A stretch of 64,000 bases of DNA from Rhabdophis nuchalis. Taxonomy: Eukaryota; Chordata; Lepidosauria; Squamata; Natricidae. Shown here one piece after another: positions 1 to 11,374 of the stretch. The stretch is from positions 75,826,119-75,890,118 of the forward strand of contig CM077648.1 in assembly GCA_039707465.1 (NCBI GenBank), read 5' to 3'. Both the position numbers and the translations under genes were made by a program. Every line of letters starts with the position of its first letter. The first letter of the stretch is position 1. The notes beneath the pieces were generated by a model, which was not told the origin of the DNA, did no database searches, and was given only the letters and a program-made list of their open reading frames with translations.

Positions 1-1330
1 AGGAACGTAGCACATCTCTAAGTGATGTATTAAAGATGCGGGTGAAGATGGTGGCCTGTTGGTCAGCACAAGCTTTTAAGCAAGAAGGAGTTATCTTGCC
101 TGGGTCTGGTGCTTTTCCTGGCTTTTGTCTGTGAAATAGAACTTGCCCTCATTTTCTGTAACCAACAGAGGTGCTGGGCCTAATGGGATAGGATCAGTTG
201 TAGGAGGCTTGGCTGTTGTAGGGGTGTCTAAGATGGGGATTGTGGAAATGCGTGGCAGTAATTTCCTTTCAAACCTACAGTAAAACACATTCAGATCATC
301 TGCCAGTTGTTGATTTCCTTCAGCATGAGAAGGAGGTTTGCTGTAATTGGTGATATTTTAAAGAGTTTTCCACATGTTTGCTGGTTCATTTGTTGAGAAC
401 TTAGCTTTTCAGAGTAGCTTCTTTTTGCTGCTCTGATCTCCCTAGTTAATATGTTTCTGGCCTGATTGTACAGCATTCTATCACTTTTTCTGTAGGCTTC
501 CTCTTTAGTATAATGTAGCTGCTTAAGTTTAGCTGTGAACCAAGGTTTACTATTACTGTATATTTGCAGGTTTCTGGTCAGCACGCATAGGCCTTCACAA
601 AAACTGACATATGATGTTACAGTATCTGTGAGTCAGTGGTAGGTTTCCATTTTATTTACTACTGGTTTGCTCATGACACTTCCAGTTTGCCTGATCCGGA
701 TTGAACCGGGAGCAACCCACCTCTGTTGTGAGTTCATCCAAGTCTGCAGAGGTATCTTTAAAAACATTCCAATCAGTGCAGTCAAGGCAAGCCTTTAGCT
801 TTAGCTTTGCCTCCTCAGTCCAAGTCTTCATTGATTTAATTACTGGTTTCATGGTTTAAAGCAGGGGTTCCCAAACTTGGCAACTTGAAGACTTGTGGAT
901 TTCAACTCCCAGAATTCTCCAGCCAGCAGAGCTGGCTGGAGAATTCTAGGAGTTAAAGTCCACAAGTCTTCAAGTTGCCAAGTTTGGGAACCCCTGCTTT
1001 AAAGTCTTCGTCTGTAAGCAGGTACAGAGTGAATCATAGAATGATCAGCTCATCAACGATCCCACAGCTGCTCGTGGTAAATACCAATAAGCATCTTGTA
1101 ATGTTGTGTAGCAATGGTCTAAAGTATCCTTGCCTCTCGTGAAAATCACCTAAAAATATCTTGGTAGTTCTTTCCTTAAGTTACATTTGTTAAAATCACC
1201 TAAAATAATCAGAAGTGAATCTGGGTATTTAGCTCCAGCCAACATAATGTGGTCAGCTAGAGTTCGTAATGCATTGTTTGCACAGGTTTGTGGAGAAACA
1301 TACACAGCAATTAGGAGATATGAGGAAAAC
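1..1330 (-). pseudogene. Decayed LINE fragment (endonuclease to pre-RT region)
   Basis: Read on the minus strand, this is an old non-LTR retrotransposon fragment. The segment around 1210-1150 gives the endonuclease signature LGDFN, followed by a stop, then KDTLDHCYTTL, which matches the end of an APE-type endonuclease. After the palindrome at 862-996 the frame resumes with TWTEEAKLKLKACLDCTDW (852-652), then KPWFTAKLKQL and the basic stretch LTREIRAAKRSYSEKL (584-291), then FYCRFERK (288-91). This order is typical of the endonuclease-to-RT linker of CR1-superfamily LINEs also common in fish genomes. Several stops and frameshifts show it is dead. The RT domain lies outside the window or is lost. 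The related endonuclease at 32230-32545 belongs to the same group. Confidence 0.75.
862..996. mobile_element. 135-bp palindromic hAT MITE, copy 1
   Basis: A near-perfect inverted repeat of 135 bp beginning CAGGGGTTCCC and ending with its reverse complement. The flanking 8 bp are GTTTAAAG on the left and CTTTAAAG on the right (7 of 8 match), as expected for a hAT target duplication. It sits inside the LINE fragment, so it is younger than that LINE. It has no coding capacity. Confidence 0.85.
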
Positions 1331-1950
1331 TCTCATGGAGAATAAAATGGATTGCAATTGATAATTCATGTCTCTAAGTCCACATCACATCATGCAAGAG
1401 ATCATTGCTCTACCAGGTTCGATCCAAACTGTTTAGGAGTATAAAACAGCATTTTACAAACTGTTGGGCTACAGCTTTCATAATTCCCAAATGGCTGATT
1501 CAAATAGATGATGAGAAATATAATCCAAAAACATATGAATATCTCAGGTTGGGAATAATAACAGAATCTTGAAAACTGTAGTACTTCTTCTTTAGTATCA
1601 GAGAATTACATGGAAACTGTGTTCAAGGCAAGTCTTCAGTAGGAAAAAGGGAATAAACTGTTACTCCCAATGCAAAATCTAAATTAGACTCTAGTAGTTT
1701 AAAAACACACACCAAGCCAGCAAACATGTAAATCATACTGTGGTTAATCTAGGTTTTAATGCGCTGTTCCTTTTGTAAAAAATAATTGTTTAACATTTGG
1801 TCCCTTCTCAGATATTTAGGATATGTGTCCATTATTATTTCTTGATATAACACATTTATCCATTATCTTCTAATTTACATCCAGTTTAAAAAGTGATTAC
1901 CACAACATCCCTACTTAAAATGTTTTAATCTAGTGTTCATTTAATCCCAA
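1331..1950. other. No recognisable feature
   Basis: AT-rich sequence with no convincing reading frame, repeat or RNA gene. It may be unique intergenic or intronic DNA. Confidence 0.5.
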
Positions 1951-2003
1951 GTCTGGGAGCTGAAGTCGTTCAGACTTAAAGTTGCAAAGTTTGCCCACCC
2001 CTG
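1951..2003. mobile_element. Truncated right half of the palindromic hAT MITE
   Basis: The stretch from GTCTGGGAGCTGAAG to the terminal CCCACCCCTG matches the right arm of the 135-bp family. The left arm is missing or too decayed to see, and no target duplication can be paired. Confidence 0.65.
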
Positions 2004-2124
2004 GACTAGCAGCATTCTGTTCATGTAGAGTTAAAATAAAATATAAATTATTTATTTATTTAACCAATTTGCTCAAGGTAAATTGTGAATTACAAATCAA
2101 CATAAAAAACCTATCTCTCCTCCC

Positions 2125-3095
2125 CCGCTAGTTGGATGGGAAGTAACGGACTCAGGCTCAACCCGACCAAGACCGAGTGGCTGTGGTTTCCTGCTGCCCG
2201 GTTCAACCAGCTGACTCCATCGCTGGCCATAGGGGGCAAACATCTTGCCCCTGTGGATGGGGCGCGCAACTTGGGTGTCCTCCTGGATACCCGGCTGTCC
2301 ATGGAAGATCAAGTGACAGCCGTGGCCAGGAGGGCGTTTTACCAGGTTCGTCTGGTATGCCAGTTGCGCCCCCTATTGGACCGGGATGCCCTTCGCACAG
2401 TCACTCATGCTCTCGTGACATCCCGACTGGACTATTGTAACTCTCTCTACATGGGGCTCCCCTTGAGGTGCACCCGGAGACTGCAGTTGGTCCAGAATGC
2501 AGCCGTGCGAGCAATAATGGGAACCGCTAGGTTTGCCCATGTAACACCGCTCTTGCGCGAGCTGCACTGGCTACCTGTCGTCTTTCGGGTGCGCTTCAAG
2601 GTGTTAGTTATCATCTTCAAAGCGCTCCATGGCTCGGGACCTAGCTATCTGCGGGATCGGATCCTGCCGCATACTTCCTCACGGCCGATTCGCTCCCACA
2701 GAGAGGGTCTTCTCCGGGTGCCGTCCACTAGACTTTGTCAGCGGGCGACGCCCAAGGGAAGGGCGCTCTCTGTGGCAGGCCCTGCCCTCTGGAACGACCT
2801 CCCCCCCGATATTAGAACAACCACAGACCTCCGTTCCTTCCGTCTGAAATTGAAAACGCACTTTTTCTGCTTGGCCGGCCTAGGGTAGCCTCTCTTCTAT
2901 AGTTTTATAGGGTTATATGATTTTAGTATATTGGGGTATTTTAGCGCAGGGTTTGATGTTTAATTTGTTTTTATTGAATTATGTGTATTTCTATGTGTAT
3001 TTATTGTTTTAACTTCCCTGTGCACCGCTCCGAGTCCCCTTGGGGAGAGGGAGCGGTCTAGAAATTAAATTATCTTATCTTATCTTATCTAGTTC
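2125..3095 (+). mobile_element. L2-like LINE, 3' half (5'-truncated)
   Basis: A 250-residue open frame at 2136-2888 encodes the C-terminal part of an L2-like LINE protein. It starts in the region after the RT active site (NGLRLNPTKTEW) and runs through SRLDYCNSLYMGLP, LLRELHWLPVVFRVRFKVL and ALWNDLPPDIRTTTDLRSF to the family's natural stop. It has no internal stop, so it is fairly young, but endonuclease and RT catalytic motifs are absent because of 5' truncation. The untranslated end carries the conserved CTGTGCACCGC and GGGGAGAGGGAGCGG hairpin arms and ends in an (ATCTT)n tail around 3068-3090. It corresponds closely to 23265-24195. Confidence 0.85.
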
Positions 3096-3249
3096 ATCTA
3101 CTTTTGTTTCCTGTCTGGTATATTTGAAAGGGCTGAAATTAATCTTGCAAGCTCCTCCTGCCACTTTTTTTCCAACTGCTTGATCCACATCACGATCCAC
3201 AGGAAAGTTTCCTATTTTTCTTTTTATTCTTTTATGCTTTTCCTTTTAG

Positions 3250-3450
3250 TTTGCGTTAGTTTTTATCTTTTTAATAGTTACTTTTAATAATATTACTATT
3301 AAAATGAATTTAATACCAGTTAGTATTTATTAATCGCTATGTTTTTACTTTTTTCTATTTTAATTTCCTGTGCACCGCCCCGAGTCCCTGCGGGGAGAGT
3401 GGAGCGGTTTATAAATTTAATAAAATAAAATAAATAAAAATAAGGACACA
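3250..3450 (+). mobile_element. L2-like LINE 3' end fragment
   Basis: Only the conserved 3' terminus is present (CCTGTGCACCGCCCCGAGTC, then GGGGAGAGTGGAGCGG), followed by an (AAATA)n-like tail. It is a separate short insertion next to the previous L2. Confidence 0.7.
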
Positions 3451-3530
3451 TTCTCTCCCATCCACTGCCCCAACTCTACCCTGAATTGAGAGATTACAGG
3501 TTGTGAAAGGAAGCAACATTCCTTTTTGTT

Positions 3531-5220
3531 ATGTCTAAAATTAGTAACTCATGTTGTCATGCAATTTTAACCTTTTCTTCTTCTGTTTTGAATCTTAACA
3601 AAAGTTTATACATCTTTATTATTACATATTTTGTAAACGCCAAACTTAAAGACTCAAAAACCATCCCGCCTCTAAAAGGGCAAAATGGTGAAGATTGTAA
3701 CGATGGTGCCATTAAAGCCAATCTCTTCAACACTTTTTTTCAGTCCAGTCTTTCTCAACAGCAATGGCATCTTCCTCTCATTTCCTAGTTGTACCACAAC
3801 CAATTGCAATGATCTAATCTACATTGATTTTACTGAAGATACCGTCAAAAGGGCATTACACAACATAAAGCCATCTCTATCTATTGGTCCTGATGGAATA
3901 TATGCCTACTTTCTGAAAAAGCTCTCCACCGCCTTATTTGAACCTCTAAGCATTCATTTCGAAAGATCTAAGCCCCAGAGCTTACTGTAACGACATTGCC
4001 AAAAAGACATTCAGAGTTGTCAACCTTATTTTATGAAGTTTTCTCTCTGATAACTCTATGCTGCTAACGAGGGCATACAAAACCGTTGCCAGACCTATCC
4101 TTGAATACTGCTCACCTGCCTGGAACCCACACTGCATTTTGGACATTAATACATTACAGAGGGTCCAGAGGTATTTTACAAGAAGAGTACTCAACTCTTC
4201 TATTTGTAATAAAATTCCGTAATTTTAGGTCTGGATAACTTTGATCTACACCGTCTATGTTCCGACCTAAGTTTAGTACACAAGATTATCTGCCATAACG
4301 TCTTACCTGTTAATGACTACTTTTATTTCAACCACAATAACACAAGGGCTATCAATAGATGCGAACTAAATGTAATCCCTCTAATCTTGATTGCACGAAA
4401 GATGACTTCAGAAATAGAGTAGTAATTGTCTGCAAACTCTACCTGATCCTGTTGTTAGTTCCTCTAACCCAGGGGTCTCCAACCTTTGCAACTTTAAGTC
4501 TGAAGGACTTCAGCTCCCAGAATTCTCCAGCCAGCTTTGCTGGCTGGAGAATTCTGGGAGCTGAAGTCCTTCAGACTTAAAGTTGCAAAGGTTGGTGACC
4601 CCTGATTTAAAGAGTGCAATTGCAGGATATTGTGTTTAAGGGATTTTTCCCCTTAAATTTTCATAGGAAAAAAAAAGATTGTGGGATTGACAATATTCTA
4701 TGATTTTAACAACTCTTTTCTGCTTTTCATTGCATTGTTTGCAAATGTCATAATTGCTTCCCCCATCTCTCTATTTTATCAATATATACCATATAATGTA
4801 AAATTCTGCTTTAAGCTAGATCCTAACCAAAGTCTCAGGGAAAAGCTGCACTGGCATTCCTAATAGGTAACTGCATCCAACAGTGAAAAGAAGTAGAGTT
4901 CTTTCTTTAATTCTACTTGACCTATCAGTAGACCCCTGCTCTAACCTACATACCTTTTACCTTAAGCTGTCTACCATGGAACGTACGAATTTCTTAAGAG
5001 GCGCCTAGGGGGCCTGCATAAGCGCACCAGCATGCCTACCATCCCTGTCCTACTGTCCCCATTTATGTATATGTTTATGTATTCATTTTACGTGTTTTTG
5101 GCTATGCTTTGCTCATTTATATCCATTCATTTGTGCCATATTTTCATGTGTCCATGTCAATGTCTACACTGATACTTGTTTCATTGTACTCGTTGACAAA
5201 AATAAATAAATAAATATCCA
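3531..5220 (+). pseudogene. CR1-group LINE, decayed RT and C-terminal region
   Basis: Plus-strand remnants of a LINE polyprotein. A pre-RT segment (NTFFQSSLS, about 3720) leads into the RT start (IDFTEDTVKRALHNIKPS, SIGPDGIYAYFLKKL, 3815-3930). Most of the RT core is then deleted. The frame resumes around 4060 with ARPILEYCSPAWNPHCILDI and TLQRVQRYFTRR, then LHRLCSDLSLVHKIICHNVL and VNDYFYFNHNNTRA. A palindromic hAT interrupts the C-terminus at 4470-4604. The 3' untranslated region (CTGCATAAGCGCACCAG) ends in (AAAT)n at about 5200-5220. It is inactive through internal deletion and frameshifts. Confidence 0.75.
4470..4604. mobile_element. 135-bp palindromic hAT MITE, copy 2
   Basis: Near-perfect inverted repeat starting CAGGGGTCTCC and ending CCCCTG, exactly 135 bp. 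The left flank is CTCTAACC and the immediate right flank ATTTAAAG, which do not match well. It lies within the C-terminal coding region of the CR1-group LINE. Confidence 0.8.
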
Positions 5221-6300
5221 TCATTTTGTACATAGTTCTATTTCAAATGGCATTCTGTGTTTTTTTTTCCATTCCAATTTTCTTTTTTATCCATGTTATT
5301 TATTTATTTATTTATTTTGCTTTAACTGCACAAATGAAAACATTGAAATCCTTCTGAAGCCAGTCATTCTGAATTGGAGGAAAAATTTGGTGCTCAAGGA
5401 TTGCTCCAGCTATGGTGGTTGTGATTCCATTCAATTTTTCAGAGTGCTGAAGGGAACCACATACAAGGGATTGTGGGAAGCAATACTAAAAAATAAACAT
5501 GTAATATGAAAACAATAACAATAAAGGTGAAACAGTAGCATCTAGAAGCAGGAATCAGTTCTTGACATAATGAATACATCGTCATATTTGTCAGAAATGT
5601 CCAATAGCACGGCAGATTATCTATGTGGCTATTTGCTTTTTATAGATTATCCATTGCTATTATAGTATTTCCACATGCTGAGAAAAGTCTTTTATGGTCA
5701 GGTATCAGCGTAAGTATTCCATGCTAAAATTGAATTGAATGCTGAGTAGATTTAGAACATGTTTTCTAAAAGAAAAGTTGGCACATTGATGTTTACCTGC
5801 ATTTGGACATTGGTAGCTGTAACAGTTAAGTGCGTAATTAGCAGAAGCAATAACTTTGTTCAAGAATTGCTGGTTTTAAATTATGTTAAAGTTGAGGCAT
5901 TTTCTTTCTGTTTTCTATTTGAAAAGAAAATTGGTTCTTGTGCCTTCCAATGCAATAAAGTAGAATTAATTATCCTCACTGCTGACTGAGGCTGATATGG
6001 TAAAACAAGGAAAGATCCATAATCAAGAGAACTGGAAAGGCTGATAACTGAGCATTTTATTGCTGAGAAAGAGAGAACGCATTTGTCACTTATTATTATA
6101 ATAATCCCAAAGCAGTATGGTAGAATGGAATGTTCACAGGAAAATTGTCTTATATGGCTTCTAAGAATAAGGGCAGCTTAGTAGCTTGCATGATAAATGA
6201 ACACTAGACAGCCTAGGAAGTAGACTTTGAAAAAAAGCATTCAGAATACATGTGACACGACCAGAAGTATCTAGAAGAGCATCCTATTTTTTATTACACA
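5221..6300. other. No recognisable gene; AT-rich sequence
   Basis: A short (TATT)n run lies near 5300. The rest shows no supported coding region or repeat that I recognise. Confidence 0.45.
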
Positions 6301-6302
6301 AA

Positions 6303-6795
6303 CTAGCTGTACCCGGCCACGCGTTGCTGTAGCACAGTCTGGTTAAATGGCCAACCAACCTGTGTACACACAACCACCGTATAACCCACAACCTACCTAC
6401 CTCCTGTATTTCTCCCTCCCTCTCTCTATCCCTCTACCTACTTATCTACCTACCTACCTAGAGAGAGAGGAGAGAGAGGCCGCTGACTTGGCAGCAGCCT
6501 ATGGGGGAGTTGGTGGAGGGGGGGCGGTGGCGTTGTGAGTGGCGAGGTGGGAGGGGCAGAAGGAGGCAGGGGGACGAGTGAGCGAGTGAGGAAAACACAG
6601 AAGAGCTGCAGTTGTACATTTGTGTGGCATGTACCTGGCACTGGTGTGCCATCCACACAATCTGTACGTATCATTGGTGCTGCACTTGTAAGGAACGTTG
6701 TGTGAAAATTTGGTGGCGATTGGTGCAGTAGTTTTTGAGATTTGCGGTTTTGAACAAACTCATAGTTAACTTTTTATTTATATAGAGATTGATGC
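6303..6795 (+). mobile_element. Unclassified interspersed repeat, copy A
   Basis: Begins ACTAGCTGTACCCGGCCACG and ends with a TATATAGA-type terminus. The body contains a short CTGTATTTCTCCC/TACC minisatellite (6400-6462), a G-rich stretch, and a conserved 3' part (GGTGGCGATTGGTGCAGTAG, AGCGGTTTTGAACAAACTCA-like). The same start and end recur at 7733-8606. No open frame of interest is present. I cannot place the family; a non-autonomous LINE or DNA element are both possible. Confidence 0.6.
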
Positions 6796-7732
6796 CCTTG
6801 AAACATATATAACCAGGACATAAGAGCAATCATCCTGATTTTTAGAGGGATCCAGTTTCTAGTGTTTGGCAATATACTATAACTTTGGTTTTAATTAAAT
6901 ATGTCAAATGTGTTACATTTTTAGTTAAAAGTTCAAATGAGAGAGATTATGATGCACAATAATGCTGAATTGTGTCCAGATTTTACTCTGCTTGAAGATG
7001 CCAGTCATAGGCTGGGCATCCAGGTTGTGGCGCTTGCAAAGAACGTATGGTGTTGGATCAAAGAGAATATCTACAAAATGTATTGCTGGCAGTCGATGGA
7101 ATCTTCTTCATAGCCAGTAATTAAATGATGAAGGTCAGTGAATTTCCCTGGTCTTGATCTTAAAGCCAGTGTCACCCAAAATTACCATCAATGGCTCACC
7201 TTAACTTGCAGTAGAAAGACTTGGTTAAATATGTACAAGTGCTTGAGATAAAGACTTTAGCTACCTTTTCAGTTGCCTGAATGTCGTCTTGATCAAGTCT
7301 TGAGCCTGAAAATTCTCCTTGCTGGTGACATGCCACGCTAATTATGTTCAGGACATGGATTGAACAGTCTCTTGCAAGGTTGGTGGATTTGAGGAGGGAT
7401 AAAGGAGGAAACAGGTGGGCATTCACATAGTGGATGAAAATAAATCACGTCCATTTCATCCCAGGTCCATTCTCTGCCTTTCCAACTTATCAGTCATGCT
7501 ATTTTGGGAGATACAGAAGGTCTACTAGTCTACCAGAAGATCAGAATAACATGAGTTCGGAAACTTTCTGAGGATTGGATCACAAGCAGTGAAGAAAGGT
7601 TATGAAGAGCATTGTGGATATTACCTTCTACCTCAATCTGCATCCCTCATCAGACATATGACTTATCATTTAAGCTAGAAGGGGAAAGGAGCAGAATTCT
7701 GTCAATATTAGTGAAATTCCACTTTATTCCAA
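6796..7732. other. No recognisable feature
   Basis: AT-rich sequence between two copies of the unclassified repeat. I see no gene, RNA or repeat signature. Confidence 0.4.
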
Positions 7733-8606
7733 ACTAGCTGTACCCGCCACGCATTGCTGTGGCCAAGTTTGGTTAAATGAAAAAGTTTCCCCTCATAGAC
7801 CCTCTCAGCACCCCCCTTCCTTCTCTGCCTCAATTTCCCCTCCCTCTCCCTTCCCTCCCTCTCTTACTCTACCGACCTACCTACCTACCTCCTGTATTTC
7901 TCCCCCCTCTCTCTATCCCTCTACCTACCTACCTACCTACCTACCTACCTACCTACCTACCTACCTACCTACCTACCTCCTGTATTTCTCCCCCTTCTCT
8001 CTCTCCCTACCTACCTACCTACCTACCTACCTACCTACCTACCTGCCTGCCTGCCTGCCTCCTGTATTTCTCCCTCTCTCTCTCTATCCCTCTACCTACC
8101 TACCTACCTACTGTATTTCTCCCCCTTCTCTCTCTCCCTCTACCTACCTGCCTGCCTGCCTGCCTGCCTCCTGTATTTCTCCCTCTCTCTCTCTATCCCT
8201 CTACCTACCTAACTACCTACCTATTGTTGGTGGCGGGGATGGCAGCGGTGGCGAGGGGAGTGGTGGCGAGGGGGGCAGCAGCAGGGGGGTGGCAGCGGCA
8301 GAGGAGGGAGAGGCTGCTGAGGAGGTGACCATCGCGGATATGACGCAGACCATGCGTGCAAGTGACGTGAGCTAAAATGCGGCTGGGTGGGAGGGGCCGC
8401 GAAGGGGAGGGGGGCGTGTGAGTGAGTGAGAAGAGACGCAGTTGTACATTTATGTGGCATGTACCTGGCACCGGTGTGCCATCCACACAATCTGTATGTA
8501 TCATTGGTGCTGCACTTGTGTGAAAATTTGGTGGCGATTGGTGCAGTAGTTTCTGAGATTAGCGGTTTTGAACAAACTCATAGTTAACTTTTTATGTATA
8601 TAGATT
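7733..8606 (+). mobile_element. Unclassified interspersed repeat, copy B
   Basis: Same 5' start (ACTAGCTGTACCC) and same 3' part (TGTGTGGCAT-like region through AGCGGTTTTGAACAAACTCA to TATATAGATT) as copy A. It is longer because its minisatellite at about 7860-8225 has expanded. Confidence 0.6.
7860..8225 (+). repeat. Composite TACC / CTGTATTTCTCCC minisatellite
   Basis: About five units, each a (TACC)n or (TGCC)n tract followed by CTGTATTTCTCCC, CT-rich sequence and TATCCCTC. The unit lengths vary with the TACC count. The open frames across it are repeat artefacts. Confidence 0.85.
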
Positions 8607-8892
8607 AGTTAAGTGTTGCAAGGGAACAGTGGTACAGTACAAGCAGCAAGAAGCTAACAGTATTCAGAAGCAAAAAAAAAAGTTCCTGGAATTGTCAAAA
8701 TAATATCTGCCTTCCTAATAAAATGAGTGAAAAGCATGAATGATATAAAATCCCAGGTCAACAAAAGCTGCTGATAACTCATTTGGGACAAAACCAGCAA
8801 AACTTATCTGGCAGAACCTGGCTCTCCTTCTCAGCTTAGTGTGACCTTCTGTGGAGCAAGTGCTAGTTCTGTTCTTTAATCAAACTACATAC
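8607..8892. other. No recognisable feature
   Basis: Short AT-rich interval without a supported feature. Confidence 0.4.
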
Positions 8893-8900
8893 ATACAGAT

Positions 8901-9134
8901 CAGTGGTGGGATTCAAATTTTTTTACTACTGGTTCTGTAAGTGTGGCTTGGTGGACATGGCAGGGGAAGGATACTGCAAAATCCCCATTTCCTCCCGATC
9001 AGCTGGGACTCTGCAGGCAGAGAATAGATGGGGCCAGGGCCAGTCCGAGGTGGTATTTACTGGTTCTCTGAACTACTCCAAATTTCCGCTATCGGTTCTC
9101 CAGAACTGGTCAGAACCTGCTGAATTCCACTCTG
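8901..9134. mobile_element. Short hAT element (CAGTGGTGGG type)
   Basis: Starts CAGTGGTGGGATTCAAA and ends GAATTCCACTCTG, an imperfect inverted terminus. It is flanked on both sides by the exact 8-bp duplication ATACAGAT (8893-8900 and 9135-9142), which marks a hAT insertion. The interior contains TACTACTGGTTCTGTA and CGGTTCTCCAGAACTGGTCA, similar to the hATs at 38.3-39.1 kb. No coding capacity. Confidence 0.85.
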
Positions 9135-9175
9135 ATACAGATTCAGCAGCTTTTTGGAGGGAGATTAGATTTTGT

Positions 9176-9200
9176 TTGTGTGTGTGTGTGTGTGTGTGTG
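9176..9200 (+). repeat. (TG)n microsatellite
   Basis: About a dozen TG dinucleotides directly after the hAT insertion. Confidence 0.9.
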
Positions 9201-9475
9201 GTTAGACCTTCCTCCATAGAACATATATAGGCCAAGGGTTACTCCTGCAGTCCAACCAAACTGTCGGCAGTAAGCATGGAGGGAGAGACATGTATGCAAG
9301 AGTGCAAGCTGTCCATAAAGTTTGCCTTGCAGATCCAAGGCCCGGACTGCTTCAAGACCGTCAATTGACTATTGTAGAATGTTCACACTTTGTTGGGAAA
9401 GCAGGAGAAACACTAATTTTGAAGTTAAACATTTAAAGGGCTGCCTTATGGAGGGTTAGGAATGTGACAAAAAGC

Positions 9476-9725
9476 TGTACAGATAGCCCTCGAATTGCAA
9501 CAGTTCATTTAGGGACTGTTCAAAGTGACTTATGAGCCTTTTTCACACTTATGACCATTGCAGCATGCTGATGGTCGCATGATTGACATTTGGATCCTTG
9601 ACAACTGACTCACATTTATGACGATTGCAGTGTCCTGTGGTCATGCAATGACCTACTACAATCTTCTGACAAGTGAAGTCCCTGGGGAAGATCTGCAGAT
9701 CCACTTAACAAACACGGCAAGAACA
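9476..9725 (-). mobile_element. Diverged copy of the GGTAGTCC DNA element
   Basis: In reverse orientation it matches the right half of the element at 13883-14248: the CTCGAATTGCAACAG start, GTGACTTATGAGC and TTTCACACTTATGACCATTG correspond to its reverse complement. Termini are eroded and no target duplication is visible. Confidence 0.6.
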
Positions 9726-9857
9726 ATAACAAAATGGAGCAAAACTCACTTAACAAATTTCTCTTTTTTTCTAGTAGTATAAATTTCGGGCTCCTTTGTG
9801 TTAGTAAGTTGAGGATCCATTACCTCAACATGTCTTCTAAACACAGTTAGCTTAGCA

Positions 9858-9906
9858 CAGGGGTGGGCAAACTTTGCAACTTAAATCTGAAGTTTGCCCA
9901 CCCCTG
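9858..9906. mobile_element. 49-bp minimal palindromic hAT MITE
   Basis: Only the two termini remain: CAGGGGTGGGCAAACTTTGC, about 10 bases, then GTTTGCCCACCCCTG. It is still flanked by a perfect 8-bp duplication, GCTTAGCA, at 9850-9857 and 9907-9914. Confidence 0.85.
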
Positions 9907-9914
9907 GCTTAGCA

Positions 9915-10430
9915 TATCATGTTATACTTAATGGAAATGTGAGGGTAAGCGCCTGTCACTGCTATAAATCTGGGCAAGCTTTTCCCATGGGCACTGGGGC
10001 TATTGCAGAGCTGGAGGACAATTTGAGTAACTGGGAAGGGGCATTTGACTTCAGATGATTTGGTTCTCCTGAGGCCAAAGAAAATTGAGACACATTTCAT
10101 TTTTCAGAGTGCAGGAGAGATAAATCGCATCTGTGGAGTCTTTTTTTCATAATCTCGCTTAAATAAGATGTACCATTTTACGTCTCATACATTAAATTTA
10201 ATTGGATCATTTATATAAAAGAAGAAACAAATACTCTTTCTAAACATTCCCCAGAACACCTGTAATTATATAATAATTGTGTACACGTCTATTGTATAAC
10301 TTGCCTTTCCCCCCTTAAACTGAATAGCTCCCAAACTTGCCGGTTTTGCTATATATATCATGTGAGAAGAGAAATAATAAGTGAGAAAGAATCAAGGTTG
10401 ATGTAAAAGAAATAGTGGAATAAAGAAATA
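9915..10430. other. No recognisable feature
   Basis: AT-rich sequence with no supported gene or repeat. Confidence 0.4.
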
Positions 10431-10432
10431 TA

Positions 10433-11115
10433 CTTTATTTATTTATTTATTTATTTATTCGAATTTATACCCCGCCCTTCTCCTTGTTAGGACCCAGGGC
10501 GGCGCACAGGCATTATTTAAAAACCACAATAAATACAATATACAACATTAAAATATATTAAATTATTTACCCGTGCTAAAACCCATATTTAAAAACCCTA
10601 CCAAATTATAATTTATGTATAAAAGTCAGAACGGGGGGCTATCCTAGGTCGGCTTGTTGGAATAAATGTGTCTTGAGACGTTGGCGGAAGAGGCGGAGGT
10701 CCGAGGTAGTGCGAAGGTCGGGGGGTAGGTCGTTCCAGAGGGCCGGGCCCGCCACAGAGAAGGCCCTTCCCCTGGGTGTTGCCAGCCGGCATTGCCCAGC
10801 CGACGGCACCCGGAGAAGGCCCTCTCTGTGGGAGCGGACCGGACGAAGGGATGTATGGGGCAGGAGGCGGTCTCGTATATAGCTAGGCCCCGAGCCATGG
10901 AGCGATTTAAAGATGGTGGTCAACACCTTGAAGGCAGCCAGTGCAGGAGAGGTGTTACGTGGGCTTGCCTTGAGGCACCCATAACCACCTGTGTGGCCGC
11001 ATTCTGCACTAACTGTAGCTTTCGAGTGCACCTCAAGGGGAGCCCCATGTAGAGAGCGTTACAGTAATCCAGCCGAGATGTCACAAGCGCTTAAGTGACT
11101 GTGCGAAGGGCCTTC
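10433..11115 (-). mobile_element. L2-like LINE 3' fragment (minus strand)
   Basis: On the minus strand this carries the C-terminus of the L2 protein (frame 11031-10639: FKVLTTIFKSLHGSGPSYIR, HREGLLRVPSAGQC, GPALWNDLPPDLRTTSDLRL), then the conserved 3' end with CGCCCTGGGTCC, and an (AAAT)n tail seen here as TTTA repeats at 10433-10460. It is 5'-truncated before the RT domain. A frame change near 10940 indicates decay. Confidence 0.85.
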
Positions 11116-11374
11116 TTACATGTACTTCTTACATCTAGGACTTTTTGCAGTGGAGAAAGCTTGAGAAAATAGTTAAATTGAAGAACAGAGAAATACAAGC
11201 CACATATTTCTTAAATGCCACTTTTTAATACATTTGTAAATGTGGGTTATGACACTGTATCATATTTTCATTCAGTTGCAACAAAATACACTTTAAAACT
11301 AGATAAACTAAGCCATACTAAAATTTAAAAATATTAATAAGAAAAACAGGGCTGTGACTGAATATCTTATTCTC

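Noticed and set aside
7777..8328. 183-residue Pro/Leu/Tyr/Thr-rich frame resembling a membrane protein
   Set aside because: It is the TACC minisatellite read through; no conserved domain.
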